Positions 1-5,732 of a stretch of DNA of 8,458 bases are shown here, piece by piece. The notes under the pieces were generated by a model. That model did no database searches and had not been told where the DNA came from. It saw only the letters and a list, made by a program, of their open reading frames with translations. The number at the start of each line of letters is the position of its first letter. Within the stretch, counting starts at the first letter, position 1. The translations under genes were made by a program, and so were the position numbers. Source of the stretch: Actinobacteria bacterium UBA912 (GTDB taxonomy: Bacteria; Actinomycetota; Coriobacteriia; Anaerosomatales; UBA912); contig DBEG01000005.1 in assembly GCA_002293965.1 (NCBI GenBank), positions 1 to 8,458 of the forward strand. Direction: 5' to 3'.

Positions 1-36
1 CTTTCCGGTGTGTTCGTATAAGATATGAGCATCACC

Positions 37-43
37 AAGGAGG
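37..43 (+). promoter_or_regulatory. Ribosome binding site fixing a TTG start
   Basis: AAGGAGG lies 6 nt before the TTG at 50. It is close to a perfect Shine-Dalgarno and is the main reason for accepting a TTG start for the first gene. An ATG at 25 lies upstream but is in a different frame. Confidence 0.8.
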
Positions 44-49
44 TTCGTT

Positions 50-886
50 TTGGAGCAACTATCAGTCATCTTTCGGTGGTTGGCCTTAGGGCTGTTGATC
101 GCCGCAACGGTACTGTTCATCTATAGGCTCACCGCCGAGCGGTCTACTCTGGGCTTGCGTGCTCGTCTCATCACGATTATTGCATTCGCGATGCTTACGC
201 TGGCGATAGGTGTCCGTCCAGTGGATCCCACGCAACTGACCGGGTCGCATAGCACGCTGGTGCTCTTGGCGTGGGCCATGTTGCTCCTTTACCTCATCGT
301 CGATCATTTTCTGAAGATCGGCATGTACGGGACGGTCCTTGTGCCCGCGGCGATGGTCCTTCTTTTGTTCGCACAGGCGCGGTCTGGTGCCGCGCATGAG
401 GGCCTTACTGCCCAACAGTTCGATCTGGTGGATTCATGGCGAGTGGGCATCCATGTCGGACTGATACTCTTCGCGAACGCCGGATTCGCTGTGGGGGCAT
501 TGGCTTCGGCATTCTATCTTATCCAGGATCGCCAGTTGAAGCTCCATCAGACGACTGCTTGGTTCAAGCGACTTCCGTCGCTGAACCAAGCACAGACGCT
601 GGCTCGCAAGGTCATAGCAATCGCCTTTCCCGTCTACACCGCCGGCATCCTGCTCGGGATAATCCGCGCCGTCGAGACCGGCGTCGAAGGCTGGTTTGCC
701 GACCCAAGGGTGATGATGTCGGGGGCAGCATGGATGATCTTCGGCACGTATCTCCTCAAGGTGTACAGGCATGGGATATCGGCGCGGTCCGCTTCATGGA
801 TCGTCGTGGCAGGAATACTTGCAGTCATTTTGGTGTCGGTATTCGCAAGAACTCTGCCTGTAGGATTCCATCTGTTTGCTCTCTAG
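50..886 (+). CDS. CcsA/HemX-family cytochrome c assembly membrane protein
   Basis: A 278-aa polytopic membrane protein with about eight hydrophobic segments (roughly residues 8-25, 40-56, 68-87, 91-110, 132-157, 188-207, 221-238 and 247-270). Family marks include a G-x-H-S-T..L..AW segment near 65-75, W130..H135-V in a transmembrane helix, the LPSL (175-178) then F-P-V-Y-T-A-G-I motif near 193-200, and a late G-x-H at 272-274. CcsA proteins handle heme for cytochrome c maturation. The related HemX of Bacillus sits beside hemA and lowers HemA level. The tryptophan-rich WWD heme-handling motif of true CcsA is degenerate here: only a G-W-F-A-D-P core is left at 214-219. Together with the heme-gene neighbours, this makes a HemX-like role as likely as cytochrome c assembly. 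The start is TTG, chosen from AAGGAGG 6 nt upstream. The next gene begins 18 nt after the stop. Confidence 0.8.
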   Translation: MEQLSVIFRWLALGLLIAATVLFIYRLTAERSTLGLRARLITIIAFAMLTLAIGVRPVDPTQLTGSHSTLVLLAWAMLLLYLIVDHFLKIGMYGTVLVPAAMVLLLFAQARSGAAHEGLTAQQFDLVDSWRVGIHVGLILFANAGFAVGALASAFYLIQDRQLKLHQTTAWFKRLPSLNQAQTLARKVIAIAFPVYTAGILLGIIRAVETGVEGWFADPRVMMSGAAWMIFGTYLLKVYRHGISARSASWIVVAGILAVILVSVFARTLPVGFHLFAL

Positions 887-904
887 GGCTGATCGGAGGA
901 GCAC

Positions 905-1324
905 TTGTTCTTGCCAGGCGAAAGGTACTATCCGGCCTTTCTGGACATCCGCGGCCGACTCGTCGTGATCATCGGTGGAGGAACCGTCGCCGAGGAGATC
1001 GTCGGCTCCATGCTTGATTACGGCGCTGACGTACTGGTCATCGCCCCACAGATCACTCCTGCGATCGACCTCCTTGTAGCGGAGGGCAGGATCGAGCACG
1101 AAGAGCGCGGATACATCCGTGGGGACGTGGCCGGGGCATTCATCGTCTTCAGCGCCACGGACTGCGTGGAGACCGATCGAGCTGTCTACCAGGAGGCCGA
1201 AGGCACGGGATGCCTGGTGAGCATCGCCGAGGATCCCCACCTAGGCAACTTCATCACTCCGGTCGACGATCGATATTCGCATCTTGTAGCAGCCATAGAC
1301 CACGACCATGCGAAGGGATCCTAG
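905..1324 (+). CDS. Short precorrin-2 dehydrogenase-like (SirC/CysG N-domain) protein
   Basis: A 139-aa NAD(P)-binding Rossmann protein. It matches the N-terminal domain of SirC, Met8p and CysG, which oxidises precorrin-2 to sirohydrochlorin on the way to siroheme. Visible marks are a P-A-F-L-D-I-R-G-R lead-in (10-18), the nucleotide-binding G-G-G-T-V-A turn (24-29), an S-A-T-D segment in mid-domain, and an A-E-D-P segment whose D110 aligns with the catalytic aspartate of CysG (Asp104). Family members usually run past 150 residues, through an S-x-G-G-x-S-P segment into a helical dimerisation domain. This protein stops just before that point, so it is only the Rossmann part. The TTG start has GGAGGA directly upstream (895-900), and a second in-frame TTG lies at 911. 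Its stop overlaps the next start by one base (TAGTG). Enzyme activity is inferred and uncertain because of the truncation. Confidence 0.75.
   Translation: MFLPGERYYPAFLDIRGRLVVIIGGGTVAEEIVGSMLDYGADVLVIAPQITPAIDLLVAEGRIEHEERGYIRGDVAGAFIVFSATDCVETDRAVYQEAEGTGCLVSIAEDPHLGNFITPVDDRYSHLVAAIDHDHAKGS
1312..1317 (+). promoter_or_regulatory. Ribosome binding site for the SDR gene
   Basis: GAAGGG lies 6 nt before the GTG at 1324, inside the end of the upstream gene. It supports GTG 1324 over a longer in-frame reading that would begin at 1210 inside the SirC-like gene. Confidence 0.65.
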
Positions 1325-2130
1325 TGGCCCAGAAGGTGATCGTGACCGGTGGATCGAGCGGGATCGGACTAGAGGTCGCGAAAGCCTACTTCTCAGCGGG
1401 GGCAGATGTCGCCATCGTCGCACGCAATCCGGACAGGCTTGCCTCGGCAGCCAAGGAAATCGAGAGCGTCAGGGTCGATGGGTCCCAAAGACTGATGACG
1501 GCAGCGGCGGACCTGTCGAGCTTCTCGCAGTCCAAGGCGGTCATGGATCGATTCGCCAACGACGACATGGTCCCTGATGTCCTCGTCAACAGTGCAGGCG
1601 TCATCCTGCCCGGCGAGTTCGTGGCGATGCCGCTTGAGAACCTGACCCGCAATATAGAGTGCGGGTTCTTCAGCGTGATGTGGTCATGCCGAGCAGCAGC
1701 GCCGTATATGATCGAGCACGGATCCGGGCATATAGTCAACGTGTCCAGTGTCGCGGGGTTTCTGGGGATTTACGGCTACAGCGGATATTCGGCCGCAAAG
1801 TACGCGGTCATGGGTTTGAGCGAGGCCCTCCGTTGTGAACTTAAGCCCAAGGGTATCAGCGTGCACGTGGTCTGTCCTCCCGATACCGACACTCCGGCGC
1901 TTGCCACCGAGCGCACGATGCGCCCGCCTGAGACCGAGGCGATCGCAGGGTCGATCAAGGCCATCTCGCCAGCGAGGGTGGCTGATGCCATCCTCCGAGG
2001 AGTCGCCAAGGGTCACTTCCACATCATCCCGGACGCCACAAGCAGCTTTTACTTCAGACTCAAAGGGCTCCTTCCAGAGCTGTTCTACTCGATAGTCGAC
2101 TCCCAGGTCCGGAAGGTCGGGAAATCGTAG
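1324..2130 (+). CDS. Short-chain dehydrogenase/reductase, KDSR-like
   Basis: A 268-aa classical SDR. The cofactor motif T-G-G-S-S-G-I-G is at residues 8-15, N-S-A-G starts at N89, the catalytic serine is in N-V-S-S (S142), and Y155-x-x-x-K159 completes the active site. The stretch after the active site (S-E-A-L-R-C-E-L-K-P, then P-P-D-T-D-T-P, then R-P-P-E-T) closely resembles 3-ketodihydrosphingosine reductases. These reduce the 3-keto group of a long-chain sphingoid base with NADPH. The membrane-spanning ends of eukaryotic KDSR are absent, although the C-terminal region from about 235 is fairly hydrophobic. The substrate is unknown: a lipid ketone is the family-based guess, a tetrapyrrole-related one a context-based guess. 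The GTG start overlaps the preceding stop, so translation is probably coupled. It is the last gene before the hemA leader. Confidence 0.85.
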   Translation: MAQKVIVTGGSSGIGLEVAKAYFSAGADVAIVARNPDRLASAAKEIESVRVDGSQRLMTAAADLSSFSQSKAVMDRFANDDMVPDVLVNSAGVILPGEFVAMPLENLTRNIECGFFSVMWSCRAAAPYMIEHGSGHIVNVSSVAGFLGIYGYSGYSAAKYAVMGLSEALRCELKPKGISVHVVCPPDTDTPALATERTMRPPETEAIAGSIKAISPARVADAILRGVAKGHFHIIPDATSSFYFRLKGLLPELFYSIVDSQVRKVGKS

Positions 2131-2137
2131 CCCGAGA

Positions 2138-2160
2138 AGCCCGTGTCCGTCGGGTTGTTT
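2138..2160 (+). terminator. Weak intrinsic terminator after the SDR gene
   Basis: AGCCCG (2138-2143) can pair with CGGGTT (2151-2156) around a 7-nt loop, including one G-U pair. It is followed by the T-rich tail TTGTTT ending at 2160. It begins 7 nt after the SDR stop codon, a sensible place to end the first operon. The stem is short, so efficiency is doubtful. Confidence 0.4.
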
Positions 2161-2172
2161 CGGCGGTTCAGG

Positions 2173-2201
2173 TTGCCTGCACCGCACCGAAGCGATAGAA
2201 T
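2173..2201 (+). promoter_or_regulatory. Predicted sigma-70-type promoter for hemA
   Basis: A -35-like TTGCCT (2173-2178) is separated by exactly 17 nt from a -10-like TAGAAT (2196-2201), which matches TATAAT at five of six bases. The predicted transcription start near 2208 leaves a 5' leader of about 145 nt before the hemA ATG. Confidence 0.5.
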
Positions 2202-2203
2202 CG

Positions 2204-2213
2204 TGAACGTTCA
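2204..2213. promoter_or_regulatory. 10-bp palindrome at the predicted hemA transcription start
   Basis: TGAACGTTCA is a perfect palindrome starting 3 nt after the predicted -10 box, so it would cover the +1 position. That is a typical place for a repressor operator. It does not match the Rex or LexA consensus spacing, so no regulator is assigned. Its right half also forms part of the long-range RNA stem described for this leader. Confidence 0.4.
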
Positions 2214-2290
2214 GGTGAAGTGCAGGATAGTGCGACAGCTACACATAACGTGTACTTGATTCCGCTCCCGCCGGACCTGCTTGCCTGAAC
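2209..2290 (+). promoter_or_regulatory. Long-range leader stem, candidate antiterminator or ligand-sensing domain
   Basis: GTTCAGG (2209-2215) is complementary to CCTGAAC (2284-2290), and GCAGG (2222-2226) to CCTGC (2276-2280). This gives 12 base pairs split by a 6/3-nt internal loop. A small hairpin lies inside: TACAC 2240-2244 with GTGTA 2250-2254. The 3' strand of this stem lies in the loop of the terminator hairpin 2263-2315 and directly abuts its left arm. The two structures are therefore either exclusive or form a pseudoknot. No known riboswitch consensus was recognised. Confidence 0.45.
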
Positions 2291-2323
2291 AACACGCACC
2301 AATCCGGCGGGGGCGACCTTTTT
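2263..2323 (+). terminator. Intrinsic terminator inside the hemA leader (attenuator)
   Basis: The segment 2263-2275 pairs with 2303-2315 over 13 bp with a single G-U (T2266-G2312). The core is CCCGCCGGA against TCCGGCGGG, with a 27-nt loop. Three bases (ACC) separate the stem from five T residues at 2319-2323. This is a strong, canonical intrinsic terminator. It ends 29 nt before the hemA ATG at 2353, leaving no obvious room for another promoter, so hemA expression should depend on read-through. Confidence 0.65.
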
Positions 2324-2352
2324 CCAGCGAACTGCGAGGCGACAGAAATCGA

Positions 2353-3684
2353 ATGCACCTGACGCTGGTCGGGCTGAGCCACAAGACGGCACCCGTAGAC
2401 ATACGTGAAAAACTGACTTTTCCTGCAAACGTGCAGGAAGAGGCCATAGGGCTACTGACGAACGGCTCCGACGTCATCGAAGCGGTTATCGTTTCCACCT
2501 GCAATCGCACGGAGATCTACGCCGTCACTGCAACCGAAGACGAAGGTCTCGACGCGATCGTCAGTTTCCTGGTCGACTACCACTCTCTCCCGCGTGACGT
2601 TCTCGAGAAGTATCTGTACTCCCGCCGAGGAGAAGATGTTGTCCGTCATCTGTTCCGTGTGGTGTCGTCGCTCGATTCGATGGTGATCGGCGAGGCGCAG
2701 ATCCTCGGCCAGCTAAAGGAAGCTTACGAGCACAGCTTCGAGTACAACGGGACTGGGCGCGTGTTCAACAAGCTGTTCCGGCAGAGCTTCGAGGTCGGCA
2801 AGCGGGTCAGGAATGAAACGGCCATAGGCGAATCGGCCGTCTCGGTAAGTTATGCGGCTGTCGAACTCGCCAAGAAAGTCTTCGACGACCTGTCAGGCAG
2901 AGTCGTCTTGCTTCTGGGCGCCGGGAAGATGAGTGAGCTTACCGCACGCCATCTGGTGTGTAACGGCGTGGCGAAGGTGTTCGTCACGAACCGCACCTAC
3001 GAGCGTGCGTGTGAGTTGGCCGAGCGCTGTAGCGGCGAGCCTGTGAGCTACGATCGACTCTTCGAGCGCATGGGTGACGCGGACATCGTGATCTCATCGA
3101 CGGCCGCCACCGAGTACGTGGTCACCGCCGAGCAGGTCGCCCAGGTCATGCGCGGCCGCCGCGGCCGCCCGCTCTTCTTCATCGACATCGCGGTTCCGCG
3201 CGACATAGATCCCGAGGTCAACAATGTCGACGACGTCTTCCTCTACGATATCGACAGCCTCAACGGAGTCGTTCAGTCGAACCTATCCGATCGCATGCAG
3301 GAGGCGAAGCGCGCCGAGACCATAATCTCCGAGGAGATCGCCGCTTTCGAGACCTGGCTCGATTCGATGGAGGTCGTTCCCACGGTCGCCGCCATGCGAG
3401 CCAAGGCCGAGCGGATCCGGCAGACCGAGATGGAGAAGGCGCTCAAGCGGCTCGGGGGTCTGTCGGAGAAAGAGATCCAGACCGTCGAGGCCCTGACCGC
3501 ATCGATCGTCAACAAGATGCTCCACGGTCCGACCAACAGACTCAAGACGGCTGCGGGTGACCGCTACGGTGTTGCCTATGTCGAGGCCGCCAGATATCTA
3601 TATGGCCTTGACTCGAACCCGGATGGGAAGAACCCGCACCTGGGACTCTTGCGTAGCCTGCTCGGAAAGATGGACCGAAAGTAA
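2353..3684 (+). CDS. hemA: Glutamyl-tRNA reductase
   Basis: This enzyme reduces glutamyl-tRNA(Glu) with NADPH to glutamate-1-semialdehyde, the first committed step of C5-pathway tetrapyrrole synthesis. The 443-aa length fits the family. The N-terminal catalytic domain opens with L-V-G-L-S-H-K-T-A-P-V and has the nucleophile Cys50 in S-T-C-N-R-T-E. It is followed by G-E-A-Q-I-L-G-Q, then an NADPH-binding domain with L-L-G-A-G-K-M, the I-D-I-A-V-P-R-D-I-D-P motif, and a C-terminal helical dimerisation region. ATG 2353 is chosen because family similarity begins there. An in-frame TTG at 2281 would add 24 unrelated residues that run through the terminator hairpin. Only a weak, distant GAGG (2336-2339) precedes the ATG. 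Transcription is likely controlled by the leader attenuator. hemC follows after 49 nt. Confidence 0.95.
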   Translation: MHLTLVGLSHKTAPVDIREKLTFPANVQEEAIGLLTNGSDVIEAVIVSTCNRTEIYAVTATEDEGLDAIVSFLVDYHSLPRDVLEKYLYSRRGEDVVRHLFRVVSSLDSMVIGEAQILGQLKEAYEHSFEYNGTGRVFNKLFRQSFEVGKRVRNETAIGESAVSVSYAAVELAKKVFDDLSGRVVLLLGAGKMSELTARHLVCNGVAKVFVTNRTYERACELAERCSGEPVSYDRLFERMGDADIVISSTAATEYVVTAEQVAQVMRGRRGRPLFFIDIAVPRDIDPEVNNVDDVFLYDIDSLNGVVQSNLSDRMQEAKRAETIISEEIAAFETWLDSMEVVPTVAAMRAKAERIRQTEMEKALKRLGGLSEKEIQTVEALTASIVNKMLHGPTNRLKTAAGDRYGVAYVEAARYLYGLDSNPDGKNPHLGLLRSLLGKMDRK

Positions 3685-3733
3685 TACCCACCTCCGGGCA
3701 TTGGACCTGGAAGGATAGAGATGGGAGAGATTC

Positions 3734-4696
3734 TTGGCAGTGGACCGCGATAGACTTGTCATCGGCACCCGAGGAAGCCAGCTGGCCCTCTGGCAGTCGA
3801 ACTACATAAAGCAGATGCTCGAGTCGATCACAGGACTTCCGGTCGAGCTCAAGATCATCAAGACCACGGGCGACAAGATTCTCGACGTCCCGCTGGCCAA
3901 GGTGGGAGGCAAGGGGCTGTTCACCAAGGAGCTGGAAGTCGAGCTTCTGGCCGGAACGGTGGATTTGTGCGTCCACTCGATGAAGGACGTGCCGACTGAA
4001 CTCCCGGAAGGCTGCGTCATAGCGGCCACTCCGCCGAGGGTCGATCCGCGCGATGTGCTCGTGTCCGGACCGGGCAACTTCGATCTGGAGAGCTTGCCAC
4101 TAGGCGCCAAGCTCGGGACGAGCAGTCTGCGCCGCCGAGCTCAGGTGCTCGCGCTCCGCGAGGATCTCGAGATCGTCGACGTCCGGGGGAACCTTGACAC
4201 ACGGATGCGCAAGGCCGAAGAAGGTGAAGTCGACGCCGTCATCCTGGCTGCGGCCGGGATCGCTCGCCTTGGCTGGGCGGATCGCATCTCGCACTACATC
4301 GATCCCGGTCAGATGGTCTCGGCAGTGGGCCAGGGCGCGATCGCGGTCGAGATCCGCGAGGACGATGCCTTCATGCTCGACGTCTGCGAGAAGCTCAACG
4401 ATCCGGCGACCTTCACCTGCATCACCGCCGAGAGGGTCGTCATGCGGTCGCTCGAGGGCGGATGCCAGGTGCCCATCGGCGCCAACGCCCGCATCGAGGG
4501 CGACCTGCTGGTAATGGACGCTCTGGTGGGTTCGATCGACGGGAAGCGCATCGTCAGAGACACGCTGAGCGGACCCGTTGACGATCCTATCGTGCTGGGC
4601 GATGCGATGGTCGCTCGCCTCCGTGAACTCGGTGCCACGGAGATACTCGCCGAGATCCGTTGCGCCGACAGCGTCGATGGCCTGCTGGGAAGCTGA
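3734..4696 (+). CDS. hemC: Porphobilinogen deaminase (hydroxymethylbilane synthase)
   Basis: This enzyme joins four porphobilinogen units into hydroxymethylbilane, the linear tetrapyrrole used by HemD. It is 320 aa, the usual size. The start region I-G-T-R-G-S-Q-L-A-L-W-Q is typical. The catalytic aspartate is D85 in H-S-M-K-D-V-P. The Lys/Arg-rich active-site stretch S-S-L-R-R-R-A-Q and D-V-R-G-N-L-D-T-R are present. Cys244 in L-E-G-G-C-Q-V-P-I-G carries the dipyrromethane cofactor. The start is a TTG with GGGAG 6 nt upstream (3723-3727); a GTG at 3740 is the alternative. It sits 49 nt after hemA with no promoter or terminator seen between, and 10 nt before hemD, so the three genes look co-transcribed. 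Confidence 0.95.
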   Translation: MAVDRDRLVIGTRGSQLALWQSNYIKQMLESITGLPVELKIIKTTGDKILDVPLAKVGGKGLFTKELEVELLAGTVDLCVHSMKDVPTELPEGCVIAATPPRVDPRDVLVSGPGNFDLESLPLGAKLGTSSLRRRAQVLALREDLEIVDVRGNLDTRMRKAEEGEVDAVILAAAGIARLGWADRISHYIDPGQMVSAVGQGAIAVEIREDDAFMLDVCEKLNDPATFTCITAERVVMRSLEGGCQVPIGANARIEGDLLVMDALVGSIDGKRIVRDTLSGPVDDPIVLGDAMVARLRELGATEILAEIRCADSVDGLLGS

Positions 4697-4699
4697 GGT
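4695..4699 (+). promoter_or_regulatory. Ribosome binding site fixing the hemD TTG start
   Basis: GAGGT overlaps the hemC stop codon (TGA 4694-4696) and lies 7 nt before TTG 4707. It argues against the longer in-frame reading starting at 4578 inside hemC. Confidence 0.65.
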
Positions 4700-4706
4700 C
4701 CACCAC

Positions 4707-5507
4707 TTGCACTGCGCCGACAAGCCGCTTACAGGACTCACGATCGTCGTGACTCGCGCAAGGCATCAGGCGGGGAAGCTTGTCACCGCGCTTGAATCGG
4801 CGGGTGCCAGCGTACTGGAGTTCCCGGTGATCAAGACCGTCGACCCGCCGGACTGGGCCGCGGTCGACACCGCCATCCAGGACCTGCCCAGCTACGACTG
4901 GGTTGTCTTCACTTCGGCGAATGCGGTCAGATGCTTCCTCACACGGATGCAGGCACTGGGTCGAGAGCCCCAGAGCCTTCGAAGCGCGCGGATCGCGGTC
5001 GTGGGCACTTCGACCGCAGCGCAACTCGCCGAGCACGACCTGACGCCGGACCTGATACCTGACGACTTCGTCGCCGAAGGACTGATCGAGGCATTCGGAC
5101 GAGCTGGGGTCGGCGGGGGATCCCGGATCCTGTTGCCCCGTGCGCTCAAGGCGCGCGAGGTCCTGCCCGAGGCGCTACGCGCGATGGGCGCAGCTGTGCA
5201 TGTGGCTCCGGTCTACCGCACTACGATAGGCGATGGGGACGCGCAGACTCTAGATCGCCTCGCCCAGGGAGTCGTTGATGCGGTCACTTTTACCTCGCCA
5301 TCGACGGTCACTGGCTTCTTGCGACTCACGGCCACCTCTGCGGCTGCGGATGCGTTATCCCGGATCGCGGTGGCTTCGATCGGTCCGGTGACCTCGGATG
5401 CGGTCATCTCGGCAGGATACACCGTGACCGCCGAAGCCGATCCGCACACCGTCGGCGGGCTTGTGCAAGCGCTTGAGAAGTGGGCGGCGACGAGGCGGAA
5501 AACGTGA
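4707..5507 (+). CDS. hemD: Uroporphyrinogen-III synthase
   Basis: This enzyme cyclises hydroxymethylbilane with inversion of ring D to give uroporphyrinogen III, the branch point to siroheme, cobalamin and heme. The 266-aa protein has the two-domain pattern of the family: L-T-G-L-T-I-V-V-T-R-A near the N-terminus, D-W-V-V-F-T-S-A-N-A-V in the first domain, V-Y-R-T near 165, then T-F-T-S-P-S-T-V and I-G-P-V-T in the second half. HemD proteins are poorly conserved, and these loops plus the position after hemC carry the assignment. It is a stand-alone HemD; in many anaerobes it is fused to SUMT (CobA), and no SUMT is seen here. The TTG start is set by GAGGT overlapping the hemC stop. Its stop is 8 nt before the predicted tRNA promoter. 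Confidence 0.9.
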   Translation: MHCADKPLTGLTIVVTRARHQAGKLVTALESAGASVLEFPVIKTVDPPDWAAVDTAIQDLPSYDWVVFTSANAVRCFLTRMQALGREPQSLRSARIAVVGTSTAAQLAEHDLTPDLIPDDFVAEGLIEAFGRAGVGGGSRILLPRALKAREVLPEALRAMGAAVHVAPVYRTTIGDGDAQTLDRLAQGVVDAVTFTSPSTVTGFLRLTATSAAADALSRIAVASIGPVTSDAVISAGYTVTAEADPHTVGGLVQALEKWAATRRKT

Positions 5508-5515
5508 GCGTTGCG

Positions 5516-5544
5516 TTGACAACAAGCACGATGCTAGGCACACT
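5516..5544 (+). promoter_or_regulatory. Predicted promoter for tRNA-Ala
   Basis: A perfect -35 TTGACA (5516-5521) is followed after 17 nt by CACACT (5539-5544), a poor but plausible -10. The spacer ends in GCTAGG. The start would be near 5551, about 30 nt before the mature tRNA. It begins 8 nt after the hemD stop. Confidence 0.55.
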
Positions 5545-5553
5545 GTTGCATTG

Positions 5554-5570
5554 CCGTCCAGCCTGGACGG
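5554..5570 (+). other. Short perfect hairpin in the tRNA leader
   Basis: CCGTCCA pairs with TGGACGG around a 3-nt GCC loop. No T tract follows, so it is a poor terminator for hemD. It would be at or near the 5' end of the tRNA precursor. Confidence 0.4.
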
Positions 5571-5581
5571 GACGTTCGATC

Positions 5582-5657
5582 GGGGACGTGGCTCAGCTGG
5601 GAGAGCGCTGCCTTCGCACGGCAGAGGTCGGCGGTTCGAATCCGCTCGTCTCCACCA
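5582..5657 (+). tRNA. tRNA-Ala (anticodon CGC)
   Basis: A full 76-nt cloverleaf is visible. The acceptor is GGGGACG (5582-5588) with CGTCTCC (5647-5653), the D stem is GCTC/GAGC, the anticodon stem is CTGCC/GGCAG, and the T stem is GGCGG/CCGCT with loop TTCGAAT. The anticodon CGC at 5615-5617 reads GCG. The third acceptor pair is G-U, the classic alanine identity element. CCA is encoded (5655-5657). It lies between hemD and a small membrane protein gene. Confidence 0.97.
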
Positions 5658-5667
5658 TGTTTACTCT

Positions 5668-5706
5668 CCAGGGCAACACAGTGTGGTTGCCCTGGCCAGC
5701 AGTTTT
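5668..5706 (+). terminator. Hairpin after tRNA-Ala, probable terminator
   Basis: CCAGGGCAAC (5668-5677) and GTTGCCCTGG (5686-5695) are a perfect 10-bp inverted repeat with an 8-nt loop. TTTT follows at 5703-5706, after a 7-nt gap that weakens the case for strong intrinsic termination. Only 37 nt separate the stem from the next start codon at 5733, and no convincing promoter is seen there. Confidence 0.55.
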
Positions 5707-5732
5707 GTCCGTTCGATAGTTAGGAGCGTCGC

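Noticed and set aside
1..21. Possible tail of an upstream gene ending at TAA 19-21
   Set aside because: Six codons give no evidence. Other frames also end or stay open by chance, so no feature can be supported.
1210..1323. Longer SDR reading frame starting inside the SirC-like gene
   Set aside because: The SDR Rossmann strand begins right after GTG 1324, and the upstream residues are an out-of-frame reading of the SirC-like gene.
2209..2320. Cobalamin riboswitch or T-box in the hemA leader
   Set aside because: GCCGG-ACCTGC near 2270-2280 recalls a B12 box but lacks its central bases, and no GCCACTG-type core is present. The T-box GGTGG-ACCGCG signature is also absent.
2281..2352. Upstream in-frame TTG extending hemA by 24 residues
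   Set aside because: The extra residues do not resemble glutamyl-tRNA reductase, family similarity starts at ATG 2353, and the stretch runs through a strong terminator hairpin.
4578..4706. Longer hemD reading frame starting inside hemC
   Set aside because: It overlaps well-supported hemC coding sequence. HemD similarity begins after 4707, where a TTG has a good ribosome site.
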